64,000 bases of DNA from Tridacna crocea (lineage: Eukaryota; Mollusca; Bivalvia; Cardiida; Cardiidae): the NCBI GenBank assembly GCA_943736015.1, contig OX031061.1:65230192-65294191 (forward strand). Reading direction: 5' to 3'. Position 1 is the stretch's first letter. Each line of letters opens with the position of its first letter. Shown here in pieces: positions 53,911 through 63,961 of the stretch. The position numbers and the translations under genes were made by a program. The notes under the pieces were generated by a model, which made no database searches, was not told where the DNA came from, and was given only the letters and a program-made list of their open reading frames with translations.

Positions 53911-54732
53911 ATGAAAAAGCCTAGAAACCTCGTGTGGATAATATATATAAAAAACCTGGAAAGTTCGTGTGGATTATATATATGAAAAACCTAGAAAGCT
54001 CGTGTTGATTACAACAATAAAAAAGCCTTAAAAGCTCGTGTTGGTTATAACAAAGAAAACGCCTTGAAAGCTCGTGTGGATTATAACTGTAAACTTCTAG
54101 AAAACGTGTTTGGATTAAAACAATGAAAAAGCTTAGAAAGCTCGTGCAGACTATAACAATGGAAAAGCCTGGAAAGCTCGTGTGGATTATAACTATAAAA
54201 GTCTGGAAAACTCGTGTGGATTATAACTATAAAAGTCTGGAAAACTCGTGTGGATTATAACGATGTAAAAGCCTAGAAAAGTCGTTTGGATTATAACGAT
54301 GTAAAAGCCTAGAAAAGTCGTTTGGATTATAACGATGTAAAAGCTTAGAAAGCTCGTGTGGATTAGAACGATGTAAAAGCCCGGAAAGCTCGTGTGGATT
54401 ATAAGAAAGAAAAAGCCTTGAAAGCTCGTGTGGATTATAACAGTGTAAAAGCATAGAAAGCTCGTGTGGATTATAACGATGTAAAAGCCTTGAAAACTCG
54501 TGTGGATTATAAGAAAGAAAAAGCCTTGAAAGCTCGTGTGGATTATAACAGTGTAAAAGCCTAGAAAGCTCGTGTGAATTATAACGATGTAAAAGCCTAG
54601 AAAGCTCGTGTGAATTATAACGATGCAAAAAAGCCTAGAAAGCTCGTGTGGATTATAACGGTGTAAAAGCCTTGAAAGCTCGTGTGGATTATAACGGTGT
54701 AAAAGCCTGGAAAGCTCGTGTGGATTATAATA
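53911..54732. repeat. Minisatellite, 36-bp unit, ~22 copies
   Basis: Unit: AAAGCCTAGAAAGCTCGTG then TGGATTATAACGATGTA. Left units are a little longer and more varied, right units more uniform. A higher-order pattern is visible: units with AAGAAAGAAAAAGCCTTG recur at 54403 and 54511. The unit is a multiple of three, so a minus frame at 54227-54628 stays open (12-residue period NPHELSRLLHRY). I read that as a by-product. Confidence 0.9.
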
Positions 54733-55599
54733 ATAAGATTTGATACCTGTTACGTCATATCACATAATATGCTCAGAGAATTCTGAAAAAAATAATGGCT
54801 AAAAAATTGTAGATCACTTACCTCTGTTGTCATATTAAGACGAGAATATTTCTTGTTTTGGTTGCCCTTTTCTAGAACTCTAATAACATAATTCCCTCTT
54901 TCAGCTCGGCCTGTATATCCAGTTAGAATGTTCCGCGTTAATTCTTCGCTTTGGCTTTTAGATTCTAGTGTTTAAAAAGTCTTACTGGTCGTCTTATATA
55001 GAAATCTTTACTGTTGTATCATAAAGTGATGCGGATTTACCGTTTTAACCGTACCGATGTGGTCACGAAAAATATCAATCACTTTCAACAAATATAACAA
55101 AAAGTTGGCATTCAAAATGAAGCATAGAAATCTATATTTAATTCTATTTAAACTATTCAAAAAGTATTGTTTTAGATTTACTTTAAAAAATTGAAATATT
55201 AGAAATTCACTCTTTCTTCATTAAATAGTGTTTCAAAAAATGAGATAATATGGTTTGATAATTTTATAGCTGTATCGTCTTTTTATATCCTCAATGACAT
55301 GGAAAAGCGTCGGTGACATATGTACAAATTTATGTTCACTACAAACACAATGTTTATTGTCGATATCCGAGAGTCATTAATGCCTGTAACTCGATCGTTG
55401 CATGTTAAAACCCTTCTCACAATGTTTAATCACACACTTGCTCTCTCAAGATGAGCTCCCGCCGAGAAACCTCTGCAGAATACGTGCCAATAGTAGAAAG
55501 TCAGCCGCCCCTCATTGACGAGTTCACCGCTGGAATTACAGTGTAAGGAAAAATCGGTAATACAGGGACAGTTCCTGTATGGTGCTCTCTATGCCCTTG
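54733..55599. other. No feature recognised
   Basis: AT-rich spacer without open frames or repeat matches. Confidence 0.3.
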
Positions 55600-55730
55600 T
55601 AACTTTTTATAACACGAGAAAATTTTAGATTGGTCCAAATTGAAAGCATTTGCAGACGACAGAATAAAAGTGACTGAAAAATTTAAATTTCCCACCAGTG
55701 TTTTCAAAAGGCTTCTTTCTTCTTACTGAG
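55600..55730 (+). repeat. MITE A, hairpin deleted
   Basis: GATTGGTCCAAATTGAAAGC and AGTGACTGAAAAATTTAAATT join directly to CCCACCAGTGTTTTC. The whole hairpin left arm and centre are missing. Confidence 0.75.
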
Positions 55731-55784
55731 CAATATTTCTTTTTTACTCTTCCGAATTATGAGCATCATCAGACGACAATTTCA

Positions 55785-55930
55785 CAACCGGCATGAATTA
55801 GTCACGGATCATTGATAGGTTAGAAAACTTCGAGAGAATAGGAGAAAATAGTGGTGACTAGAATTTTCTCCATTACTCACAGTGTCTTCAAAAGCCTTAC
55901 TTTTTGGGCATTGAAAATGCGACCTCAGTC
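55785..55930 (+). repeat. MITE A, old scrap
   Basis: AGGTTAGAAAACTTCGAG, GAGAAAATAGTGGTGACTAG, TTTTCTCCATTACTCACAG. Confidence 0.55.
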
Positions 55931-56179
55931 AATGTTTAAGATAGATAAATAGATAAACTGGACATTTACAGTTAGTGCTGAAATAAAAAGAAAAAACAAG
56001 TATGTATATAAAGTATTCAATTTCTAGAACATAGTGAGGCAGTTAGTAAAAGTATCGCCGAAATATCTGAAAACTTAAATTTCAAGATAAAGCTGCGCTT
56101 TATCAAATAATCTTCTTACCTTTCAGTATAATATAAGTACTGATTAGGAATTTTATTTATCCCACAAACTTTTGAGATA

Positions 56180-56820
56180 CGGGCTGTGTTACGTCAGTTG
56201 TGACGTCATTTCATGTGGATCTTTTAGGGAAGTGAATCTGGTTTTACCACGTTTGCATGGACATATATTGTTTTTGCTTTTTATATTTGTTTAGTTTGAA
56301 AAATCTTTTTGAGATAATGTCATTAGACTTCTGTACATTTTTTAATAACATTTTTCTAGACTTGTTTTATAAAGTTTTATCTCAAATACCAACTTAAACT
56401 GGGTCTTATTTCATGCATTCCTGTAGTTTATCGAGAAATAACGGTGAAATATTGTTCGACATTTCATGGTTACAATCTGTCTCATGCCCTTGCGCAAAAA
56501 AAGGAGAAAAAAATTTTTTTTCAGTGTAATACATGTATACCCATTGTAAACTTGCTTATCTTACACATGTTTGATGTCACAATTGTGTTACGCCATTTTG
56601 ACGTCATTTTTGAAGAGTAGGGTTTTATGGATCTTACTCCAGGTGCATCTGTAGATGGTTTTGCATCTTCTGATCTATAATTTGTGAAATATCGTCATGT
56701 CATATATAAGATGTGACATGATTGGATTTAAGATGAAATTTATTAAACCGTCAAAAGAAAAAAAGGTTCGCTTAAAAACAGATTCCCCTGGACTCGTTTA
56801 ATGAAATCAACTGAAAATGT
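56180..56820 (-). repeat. Repeat I, two decayed copies
   Basis: 56190-56400 and 56520-56815. The second has ATACATGTATACCCATTG, GACGTCATTTTTG, GGTGCATCTGTAGATGG and CAGATTCCCCTGGACTCG. Confidence 0.55.
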
Positions 56821-57135
56821 GCGTTCCACAAAGTTCAGTTTTCGGCCTTGTATTCTTTCTGAGTTATGTTAATGATATTTTCTAATCTTGCATGGCATAT
56901 CGGGTTTACTTGCCAATGAAACACCATAAACTTTGTCGGCCGGAATAATTAAAGATTATGTGAGAACACTTGACATAGCAGTGACTTTTTAACATTCGTT
57001 TCATTCCCCCACCCCCACCAACCCTTTAGACAATTTAGTCCTTACTTTCATTCTCCAGTAAGCATGTTTCCAACTTTTTATTCCTATTTTTATTCTTTGG
57101 CAATAGCGTAGTGTTATCCTCAAAAAATTCTTGGT
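56821..57135. other. No feature recognised
   Basis: Spacer. No match inside the window. Confidence 0.3.
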
Positions 57136-57336
57136 TTAACTCTTCACCAAACGACAAAATTTTAGACTGGTCCAAATGGAAAGCATTTGCAGACGATAAA
57201 ATGAACGCGACTCAAAAATTGAAATTTGGTTTGGGACGGGTAGAAACAAAATGTGGGAGAAGGAGAAAATGCTGGTTACCAGCATTTCTTCCTTTTCAGG
57301 GTCGTTAAAAGTAGGGATTGTGTGGAAAAGAGATAA
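57136..57336 (+). repeat. MITE A, right arm shortened
   Basis: TTAACTCTTCACCAAACGAC at the left and GTTAAAAGTAGGGATTGTG at the right. The hairpin right arm ends at TTCCTTTTCAGGG. Confidence 0.85.
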
Positions 57337-57396
57337 ACGTTTTACGAATATAAAATGGTGCCAACATATAAAACAAAAGATTGTGTCAGCTTCTAA

Positions 57397-57570
57397 GACC
57401 GTATTCACAAACCATTTTTAACGACGTTCTTAGTCTCATTTCTAAAATTGAATGTAGTGGAACTAACCAAATGGTTTAGCCAATCAGATGTACTGTTGCT
57501 TTCAAATTCAGAAAATTCTGGAGAATACGACAAAAAAGGGCCTTCTTTGGTATGGTTGGTGAATACGGTC
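57397..57570 (+). repeat. MITE K
   Basis: Ends GACCGTATTCACAAACC and GGTTGGTGAATACGGTC are inverted. Inside, AACCAAATGGTTTAGCCAATC and GAGAATACGAC. No exact target duplication remains. Confidence 0.75.
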
Positions 57571-57591
57571 CCTGAGTTTCGATATTTATAA

Positions 57592-57817
57592 CACAACGAA
57601 GTGGAGGGGGCTACAATGGAATCGCCATGGCAGTCTGTCCGTTCGTCCGTCATGTGCAATTTTCTTGACCCTGCTGCAATTTATTGCGGAATTATCTCCC
57701 CTTTAACTGTTTCAACCCTTACTTCTGTGCTAAACCCTACTGCATTCTGTGACAAAGACCTGTTTTTGTGACAAGGAGCTGGTGGGGGGTATAATCACGT
57801 TTAGTGATAACTCTAGT
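57592..57817 (+). repeat. Repeat H, second subtype, internal loss
   Basis: CACAACGAAGTGGAGGGGGC, AATGGAATCGCCATGGCAG, then GTCATGTGCAATTTTCTTG, GAGCTGGTGGGGGGTATAATC. Confidence 0.72.
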
Positions 57818-57949
57818 TATTGAAATGGTGAGCAAGCATTGTGATGCCGCTACGCTCTATAATTATGATATCGTTCTAGTAACAGGGCGGTTAAATGAAT
57901 CTTCTTGATACTTGATGTATACCTTAAGGGTTTGACTAAGTAAGCAGAC

Positions 57950-58092
57950 GATACATGTGATAGTATGGTCCTTTGACATTCAGAAAATTGACCGATAGCA
58001 AAAATTTTCGATCCAGGTCAGCCTGAACGGACTGTTTACGCTTACCTGAATCGATACTTTTCGCATTAAAATCCCACTCTTTTCAGAACATG
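57950..58092 (+). repeat. MITE D
   Basis: AGAAAATTGACCGATAGC, CAGGTCAGCCTGAACGGAC, TTACCTGAATCGATACTTTTC. Confidence 0.65.
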
Positions 58093-58774
58093 GGCAAATT
58101 TTAATGAAACATGTTTGACAATTTTTAAAAGTCAGATTTTACATTATAGATAGCACAGCTTGTCTCAAAACTTCGCCTGTGACGTTGAATCTACCTTCTC
58201 CCATTCTCGCGACAAGGGTTGGAAACGCAAGGCGAACGGCGTGGTTACAAAATATTAGTGAATCTTGTCCATATATCAACTAACAAGTTGTTGAGACCTC
58301 ACCTAACGCTGTTGTTCGGCGAGTAACAATATCCCATGATTTACGTGTTTTCCAAGTAACCATTTCCATCAATCCTCGTATTTTCGTCTAACAACTTGTC
58401 TGATTAGCGTCATTTCCCTCCAATAAACGACCCATTGGGTTCGGTTACAACTTCATTAACATGTTTTCTCCATTGATTCAACAATTGAAATAAGTGTAAT
58501 CTTAAACTATTAACAGGTGTAAACCGTTTGCATTTGTTTACGACTTCTCCTAATTACTTTGATCAATGAACTTTGGGAAGTCCGTGGGATTTCGTAATTG
58601 GATAGTCATGTGATTTACTCTGCCGGATGATTGACGTTTTTTTGAGTTAATCAAAGTACTCTAACAATAGTGCAGAATCTAAGCTTAACTCTGTCAGCGT
58701 CGTGTGTATGAAACTCCGCCTCTATTGACAGCTTAATATGTATTCATCTGAAAGTCTGATTTTTTTTCCAACTA
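58093..58774. other. No feature recognised
   Basis: Unassigned, with no long frame and no repeat match inside the window. Confidence 0.35.
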
Positions 58775-58865
58775 ACCCGGAGGACATCAAAGGGTCAAGA
58801 TCAGACTGCAAGTACTTTGCAGTCTGATCTTGATCTATAACGTCCGCAAAAGTCACTTTTCTCTT
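58775..58865 (+). repeat. MITE B hairpin, matched variant
   Basis: CAAGATCAGACTGCAAGTAC and TTTGCAGTCTGATCTTG pair with A-T where other copies have C-G. Confidence 0.7.
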
Positions 58866-59039
58866 TTCGCCCACGACGCCGGAAGGGTAGTCTGCAGTTT
58901 TATGCTATTTTGGTGGTTGTAGATTTATTTCTGGATATCAGTTTATTTTGATAGCCGAAGTCATTTTGTATATATATATAGATGTTTTACTCATATGCAC
59001 TTGGTTTCCATGACTTCAAGTTTTACAACTTACATATAT

Positions 59040-59225
59040 ATATAGGGGATATTTGTTTTTTCGGTGAAAGATTGAAATTGCGCCACTCGTGAAAATATTA
59101 CCGATGATATTCACTCGATGAAATGAATTTCGATCTTTCACAAAAAAAAACAATTATTCTTTTTATTTCATGCTTTTAATCATGTCTTGGAGGAACTGTA
59201 TATCAAAATCCAGTACAGTTTTTTA
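59040..59225 (+). repeat. Repeat J, cut by F
   Basis: GTTTTTTCGGTGAAAGATTG, GCCACTCGTGAAAATATTACC, ATCAAAATCCAGTACAGTTTT. It stops where F begins. Confidence 0.7.
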
Positions 59226-59860
59226 CCTCACCTGAGCACAACGTGCTCGTGGGGGGGGGGGGGGGGGGGGGGCTTTAGGATCACCCGGTGTCCGTCGTCC
59301 GTCGTGCGTCGTCAACAATTCTTTTAACATCAACTCCTCCTAAACCACTGGGCCAATTTGGGCCAAACTTGACTGGAATGTTCCTTGGGAGGTCCTCTTT
59401 AGTTCACAGAATTTGATTTCGTCAAAAACTCTGGTTGCCATGGTAACCAAATGGAATTTTCTAAGAAATTCTTTAAAAATCCTCTTATCTGAAACCGCTG
59501 ACCAGATTTTAAAATAATTTCACAGAGATGGTCCTTGGGTGAACCTACTCAAAAACTGTTCGCGAAATTTTGATCCGTCAAGAAACATGGCTCTTGGGAA
59601 TGGGGTCTACTTGCACTATGCGGACATGAAGAAATTCTTGAAATTTCCTCTCTGAAACAGCTGGTCAGATTTTAAAATAAATTCACAATAATGTTCCTTG
59701 GCTGACTCTTTTCAAAATGTGTTTCTGAAATTTTGATCGGTCAAGAAACATGGCTCTGGTGAATGGGGGGCTACTTTTACAGTATGGAAATTAAGAAATT
59801 CTTAAAAATTCTACTCTGAAACTGCTGGTAAGATTTTGAAATGACTTTTACGAGTGACTC
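59226..59860 (+). repeat. Repeat F with a G22 run
   Basis: CTCACCTGAGCACAACGTGC, then 22 G at 59251-59272, GTCCGTCGTCC, and about three ~150-bp units. The F right end is missing. Confidence 0.78.
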
Positions 59861-60065
59861 TTATGCTGGCAAATAACTAAAAGAATTTTTTTCTATTCGA
59901 TAGTAAAAACCAAAATACTATATTTCAAAGTTATGTTTTGGATAATAATATCTACTTTTCGGACAGTGCAGATCAAAGATCAGACTGCACGTTCTGTGCA
60001 GTCTGATCTTGATCTGCACTGTCCGCAAAAGGCCAGTGAGTCCCGCTTACCAGCCTAGGGGTTAA
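59861..60065 (+). repeat. MITE B, near full length
   Basis: TTATGCTGGCAAATAACTAA, hairpin GCAGATCAAAGATCAGACTG around CACGTTCTGTG, then AGCCTAGGGGTTAA. Confidence 0.8.
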
Positions 60066-60384
60066 AAAATACTCACAAAAGATTTTGCGTTTTCAGCAGG
60101 TTTTTTGTCGAGGAAATTGAGGAAGCCCTCTAACATTTTCAAAAGTTGAACACCTCGTTATTGCGCCAGTGTCGATAGTGAGGGGAGACTTTTCTCTTAG
60201 TAGGCGAAAGAAAGACGCTTAAAATGTGGATACTTGCTCTCCCGAAAAACTATTCCACGGTCTCTCGGGGACTGAAACAAATTGCACAAAACACCAATTT
60301 GGACCAATCTCTCAGCAGAACTTCTAACCGGCCTCTTTTGTTTCTCATGCCTGTAAATTTGACCAAGTAACGGAGAGAGAGGTA
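60066..60384. other. No feature recognised
   Basis: Spacer. No match inside the window. Confidence 0.3.
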
Positions 60385-60795
60385 AATAAATAGAGGGTAT
60401 ATTTAGTTTTTTTTTTTTTCGGTGAAAGATCGAAATTTATTTCATCGAGTGAGCGCCATCGATAATATTTTCACTGGTGGCTACGCCAAATATTCTATTT
60501 ATTTCATGCTTTTAACCCATTCTTGGAGAAACTTTATCAAAATCCAGTTCAGTTATTTTCAGTTATTCCTCGTGCCGTACCCCTCCGCATAGCAACACAT
60601 TACAATAGTACGTCAAGCTCGAGGTTTGTAAGGTAAATGACGTCATATTTCAATCTGGTTGTAAGTCACGCGCAATTTACCTAGGTAACTAGAATATAAA
60701 AAGCGGTATTTTCATACCGTGAAATATCGAAAGATATTTTTCACCACTATGTCTAGATATCTTACCGGAAAGCATGATATAATTTTTTCCCAGAC
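60385..60795 (-). repeat. Repeat J
   Basis: CGGTGAAAGATCGAAATTTA, TTCATCGAGTGAGCGCC, ATCAAAATCCAGTTCAG, CCGCATAGCAACACATTACA, AATGACGTCATATTTCAATC, TTTACCTAGGTAACTAGAA, TATCTTACCGGAAAGCATG. Confidence 0.8.
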
Positions 60796-61145
60796 ATGAT
60801 ACAAATATTTCCCCATATTAACCATATAAGCTGATGAAATAAATTATATATTATATTTCTTCTGATTATTTTGTCAACGAATGCCACTTTTAAAACTAGT
60901 GATCTTAAGTCAATTATTTGGATAACCGATATTTCGAAAAAAGTAGTTCCAGATTTTCGGCAGGAGGAAAATATCCACTGTGACTTGGAAATAATTCCCC
61001 TAGCTTAAATTGCGACATTTCTTTACTCATAGCATTTCTAAAAATAGACACATGAAATATAAACAACTAGTAACACATGTCTGGACGTTAGACATGGTAT
61101 TGTAATGAAAGATTTTCGATTTTGCCGAGTAAAGACATCTCTTTT
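60796..61145. other. No feature recognised
   Basis: AT-rich spacer. Confidence 0.3.
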
Positions 61146-61520
61146 TCACGACCAATGTTTCGACGATGGTTATGTGGGAAAGCAGCCAGTGGCTTGGATA
61201 GAAAATTGTGCGGAGCACTGGTAAAAGAGACTCCAGGGCCCGTATTCACCAACCGTTCTTGAGAATATTCTTGGTCTTATTCTCCAAAGAATTCTACATT
61301 TGTAAGTAACACAACTTCTGATTGGCTAAACCATTCGGTTTAGACAATCAGAAGTTGTGTTACTTACAAATGCAGAAAATTCTGGAGAATAAGACAAAGA
61401 ACGTTCTAAAGAACGCTTGGTGAATACGGGCCCAGGAAAGCATGGATAGGTGCACTGGCCGTCGCGATATAACTGAAATAATGTTGAAAACGGCGTTAAA
61501 TACCATACAATCAAGCAATT
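61146..61520 (+). mobile_element. SINE L 3' part, split by MITE K
   Basis: CGACGATGGTTATGTGGG, GGAGCACTGGTAAAAGAGAC, then (after K) GGAAAGCATGGATAGGTGC and the tail GGCGTTAAATACCATACAATC. Confidence 0.88.
61238..61431 (+). repeat. MITE K, intact (194 bp)
   Basis: Ends GCCCGTATTCACCAACCGTT and AACGCTTGGTGAATACGGGC are inverted. CCAGG repeats at 61233-61237 and 61432-61436. Removing K and one CCAGG restores CTCCAGGAAAGC of SINE L. The interior folds: TCTGATTGGCTAAACC / GGTTTAGACAATCAGA. Confidence 0.92.
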
Positions 61521-61844
61521 TAACAACACAAAGATTACCGGTACGTGTATAGTCACGTGTTCTTTAACAGCTAATATAGATCCATTGTCATATAAAATAA
61601 CAAATTGTGTTAATTATCGGTATACTACGAAATATGATAAGAATGTAGGCAAGCAGATTCACCCTAATTTATCCTATTTAATGTAAAAAAAGACATTTCA
61701 TTCAGTCTTATTTATAATTTGGCGATATTGACTTGCTTGTATTCCGAAGGATTGTGACAACTAGAAAAAATGTGAACTTTATCGCTCTTAAATGACTGCA
61801 GATGGAAGAAAAACCGCAAGCGCTTTTCACAATTATATAGAATC
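61521..61844. other. No feature recognised
   Basis: Spacer. No match inside the window. Confidence 0.3.
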
Positions 61845-62375
61845 CGACTGAGTTGGCTTTTGAGATAAAAATTTTATGAAACGAGTCCAGGAAATATGTT
61901 ATTAATTCGGCTTTTTGGAGCTTAATTACATTTTATGTGGACGAGTTAAACCCTTTCCCACACAAGCCCTTGTTTTTACCTGTCTGCAGTACAAGTCTTT
62001 TGAAAACAATGTGGGAAAAGGAGAAATTGCTCGTAACGAGCAATTTCTCCTTTTCTCACAGTGTTTTCTACCTGTTCGGATAAGTTTCTGCCATTGTTAT
62101 AAAAGTTAAAATTGTCGTCTGCAAGCTCTTTCAGTTTGGAAGAGTCTAAAATTTGTTGTTTGGGAAAGGGTTGATAAAACTTAAACTCAAAATCCAACTC
62201 ATGTAAAATTCTTTTTTGTCACATAACGATATTTCTCAAATTAGAAATCAGAAGATGCAAAAACGTCTATAGATGTACGCGCAGTAATATTCATAAAACC
62301 CATTCACAACTATGAAATGCGTACAAACTTACGTCAAAAATGACGTCACACAAATATAATATCAAATGCATGTAA
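61845..62375 (+). repeat. Repeat I split by MITE A
   Basis: GAGTTGGCTTTTGAGATAAA before and CAAAATCCAACTCATGTAAA after. I has GAGTTTAATAAAA at the join, so the MITE used that TTAA. Confidence 0.8.
61946..62176 (-). repeat. MITE A inside I, variant hairpin
   Basis: TTAAACCCTTTCCCACACAA and GTTTGGGAAAGGGTTGATAA. The hairpin centre is GAGAAATTGCTCGTAACGAG and complement, perfectly paired. Confidence 0.9.
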
Positions 62376-62495
62376 GATATATAGGATCTGACATGACTGG
62401 CTTTTCAGATAAGATTTTATTAAATGAGTCTCGGGAAATGTTATTAAGTGAGCCTTTGGCGAGCTTAATAACATTTTCCCTTAAGTTTAATAAAA

Positions 62496-62968
62496 TTCTT
62501 TATTTCATGCTTTCCGGTAGGATATCGAGAAATAGCAGTGAAAATATTTTTCGATCTTACACTGGTACCACCAGTGAAAATACCGATTTTCACGTTCTTG
62601 TTACCTAGGTAAATTGCGCATACCTCACAACCAGATGGGAAATATGACGTCATATACCTTAGATTTCTCGCGCTTGACGTAATATTGTAATGCGTTGTTA
62701 TGCGGGAGGGGTACGCCACGGGGAATAAGGGAAAAGAACTGTACTGAATTTTGATAAAGCTCCTCCCAGAAAGGGCTAAAAGCATGAAATAAATAGAAAA
62801 TTTGTTTTTTTCGGTGAAAGATCGAAATTTATTTCATCGAGTGGACACCATCGGTAATATTTCCACGAGTGGCTGTGCCACTCGTGAAAATATTGCCACT
62901 CGTGAAAATATTACCGATGGTGTCCACTCGATGAAATAAATTTCGATCTTTCACCGAAAAAAACAAAT
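62496..62968 (+). repeat. Repeat J, full copy with long palindrome
   Basis: TATTTCATGCTTTCCGGTAGG, TTACCTAGGTAAATTGCGC, AATATGACGTCATATACC, GGGAGGGGTACGCCACGG, then the palindrome at 62802-62968. Confidence 0.83.
62802..62968. repeat. Palindrome with ~67-bp arms
   Basis: TTTCGGTGAAAGATCGAAAT and TTATTTCATCGAGTGGACAC return exactly in reverse, with CCATCGGTAATATT-CCACGAG almost exact. The centre repeats CCACTCGTGAAAATATT twice. Confidence 0.9.
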
Positions 62969-63127
62969 ATCCTCTTTATCTCAAACGCCCACGAATGTCA
63001 GATTCCTTTTATCACATATCGAAATTTCACAAAATATAGATATAGGGTTGACACTTTTCGCTGTTATGATTATTTTCTGTATGAAAAGTGGTCATTCTAC
63101 CTTCTTATACAATCATGTATATAGCGT

Positions 63128-63355
63128 TTAACCGTTTACCACACAGCATGATTTTAGACCAATCCAAATTAAAAGCATTTGCGGAGGATAATTTCATAGT
63201 TGCTCAAATGATGCAATTTCTCTTTGATAGTGTAGAAAAAATTGTGGGAAAAAGAGAAAATGCTGGTTACCAGCATTTTCTCCTTTTCCAACAAAGTTTT
63301 CCAAAAGCCTCTCCCTGAGGGTTGTAAAAAGTCGTCACTGTGTGATAAAGGGTTT
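63128..63355 (+). repeat. MITE A, full length
   Basis: TTAACCGTTTACCACACAGC at the left and GTGTGATAAAGGGTTT at the right. Hairpin with small arm mismatches around GGTTACC. Confidence 0.87.
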
Positions 63356-63472
63356 GGGGCTTAAAGCAGTTGAAATGGGATAAAACCAAAAACCAATACA
63401 GACAGGTTATTAACAAAAAATACTGTCAAAGTGCAGTTCTCTCGTGCCCAGTCGTTGCATCTATTTGTGACT

Positions 63473-63680
63473 TTAACCCAGTGAGGGGGGAATAAATGGG
63501 AAAAAAACAGTAATAAATAACACAGTGTTGCATTTTCATGAGAAGTTAGGTAGACAATAGTTCACGCAAGAGTAGCAGACAGTTTAGAACCAAGATCAAT
63601 CTGCAGTTTCTGTGCAGTCTGATCTTAATCTACACTGTCTGCAATATCAGAGTTCACCTCTCCGGATTCAGAAAGGGGTC
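63473..63680 (+). repeat. MITE B
   Basis: TTAACCCAGTGAGGGGG, AATAACACAGTGTTGCATTT, hairpin ACCAAGATCAATCTGCAG / TGCAGTCTGATCTTAATC, then ACTGTCTGC. Confidence 0.72.
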
Positions 63681-63727
63681 AACAACAATGGGCGATATAT
63701 CGGATTGTTCAGACAGTCTGAGACGGA

Positions 63728-63961
63728 TATTACTCTCCACCAAATAATCTCGTGTTTTTACGACCTTCAGAGAGATATGTATTTGAAAACATCGCGGTAA
63801 AAGGAGAAAATGCTGGTTAAGCAGCATTTTCTCCTTTTACCACGATGTTTTCTATACCTTTCTAAGACCTGTTCCAGTGTTTAAACCATATATGAATTAT
63901 TGTCTACAAATGCTTTTGATTTGATGTGGGCCCAAAAATTGGTAGTTTCGTAAAGGATTGA
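63728..63961 (-). repeat. MITE A, variant outer arms
   Basis: Outer arms ACATCGCGGTAAAAGG / CCTTTTACCACGATGT. The ends are decayed (TCCACCAAATAATCTCG, TTCGTAAAGGATTGAA). Confidence 0.8.

Larger units (their letters stand above)
62376..63060 (+). repeat. Second repeat I, split by J
   Basis: ATAGGATCTGACATGACTGG and the foldback GAGTCTCGGGAAATG / CATTTTCCCTTAAGTTTAA come first. After J, TTTATCTCAAACGCCCACG and ATGTCAGATTCC continue I. TTTAT occurs at both joins. Confidence 0.8.

Noticed and set aside
54227-54628. 133-codon minus frame with 12-residue repeats
   Set aside because: The 36-bp unit is a multiple of three, so an open frame arises by chance. No promoter, signal peptide or flank supports a gene.
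53911-54732. CRISPR-like array
   Set aside because: Units are contiguous with no unique spacers and no cas genes. The host is a eukaryote. It is a minisatellite.
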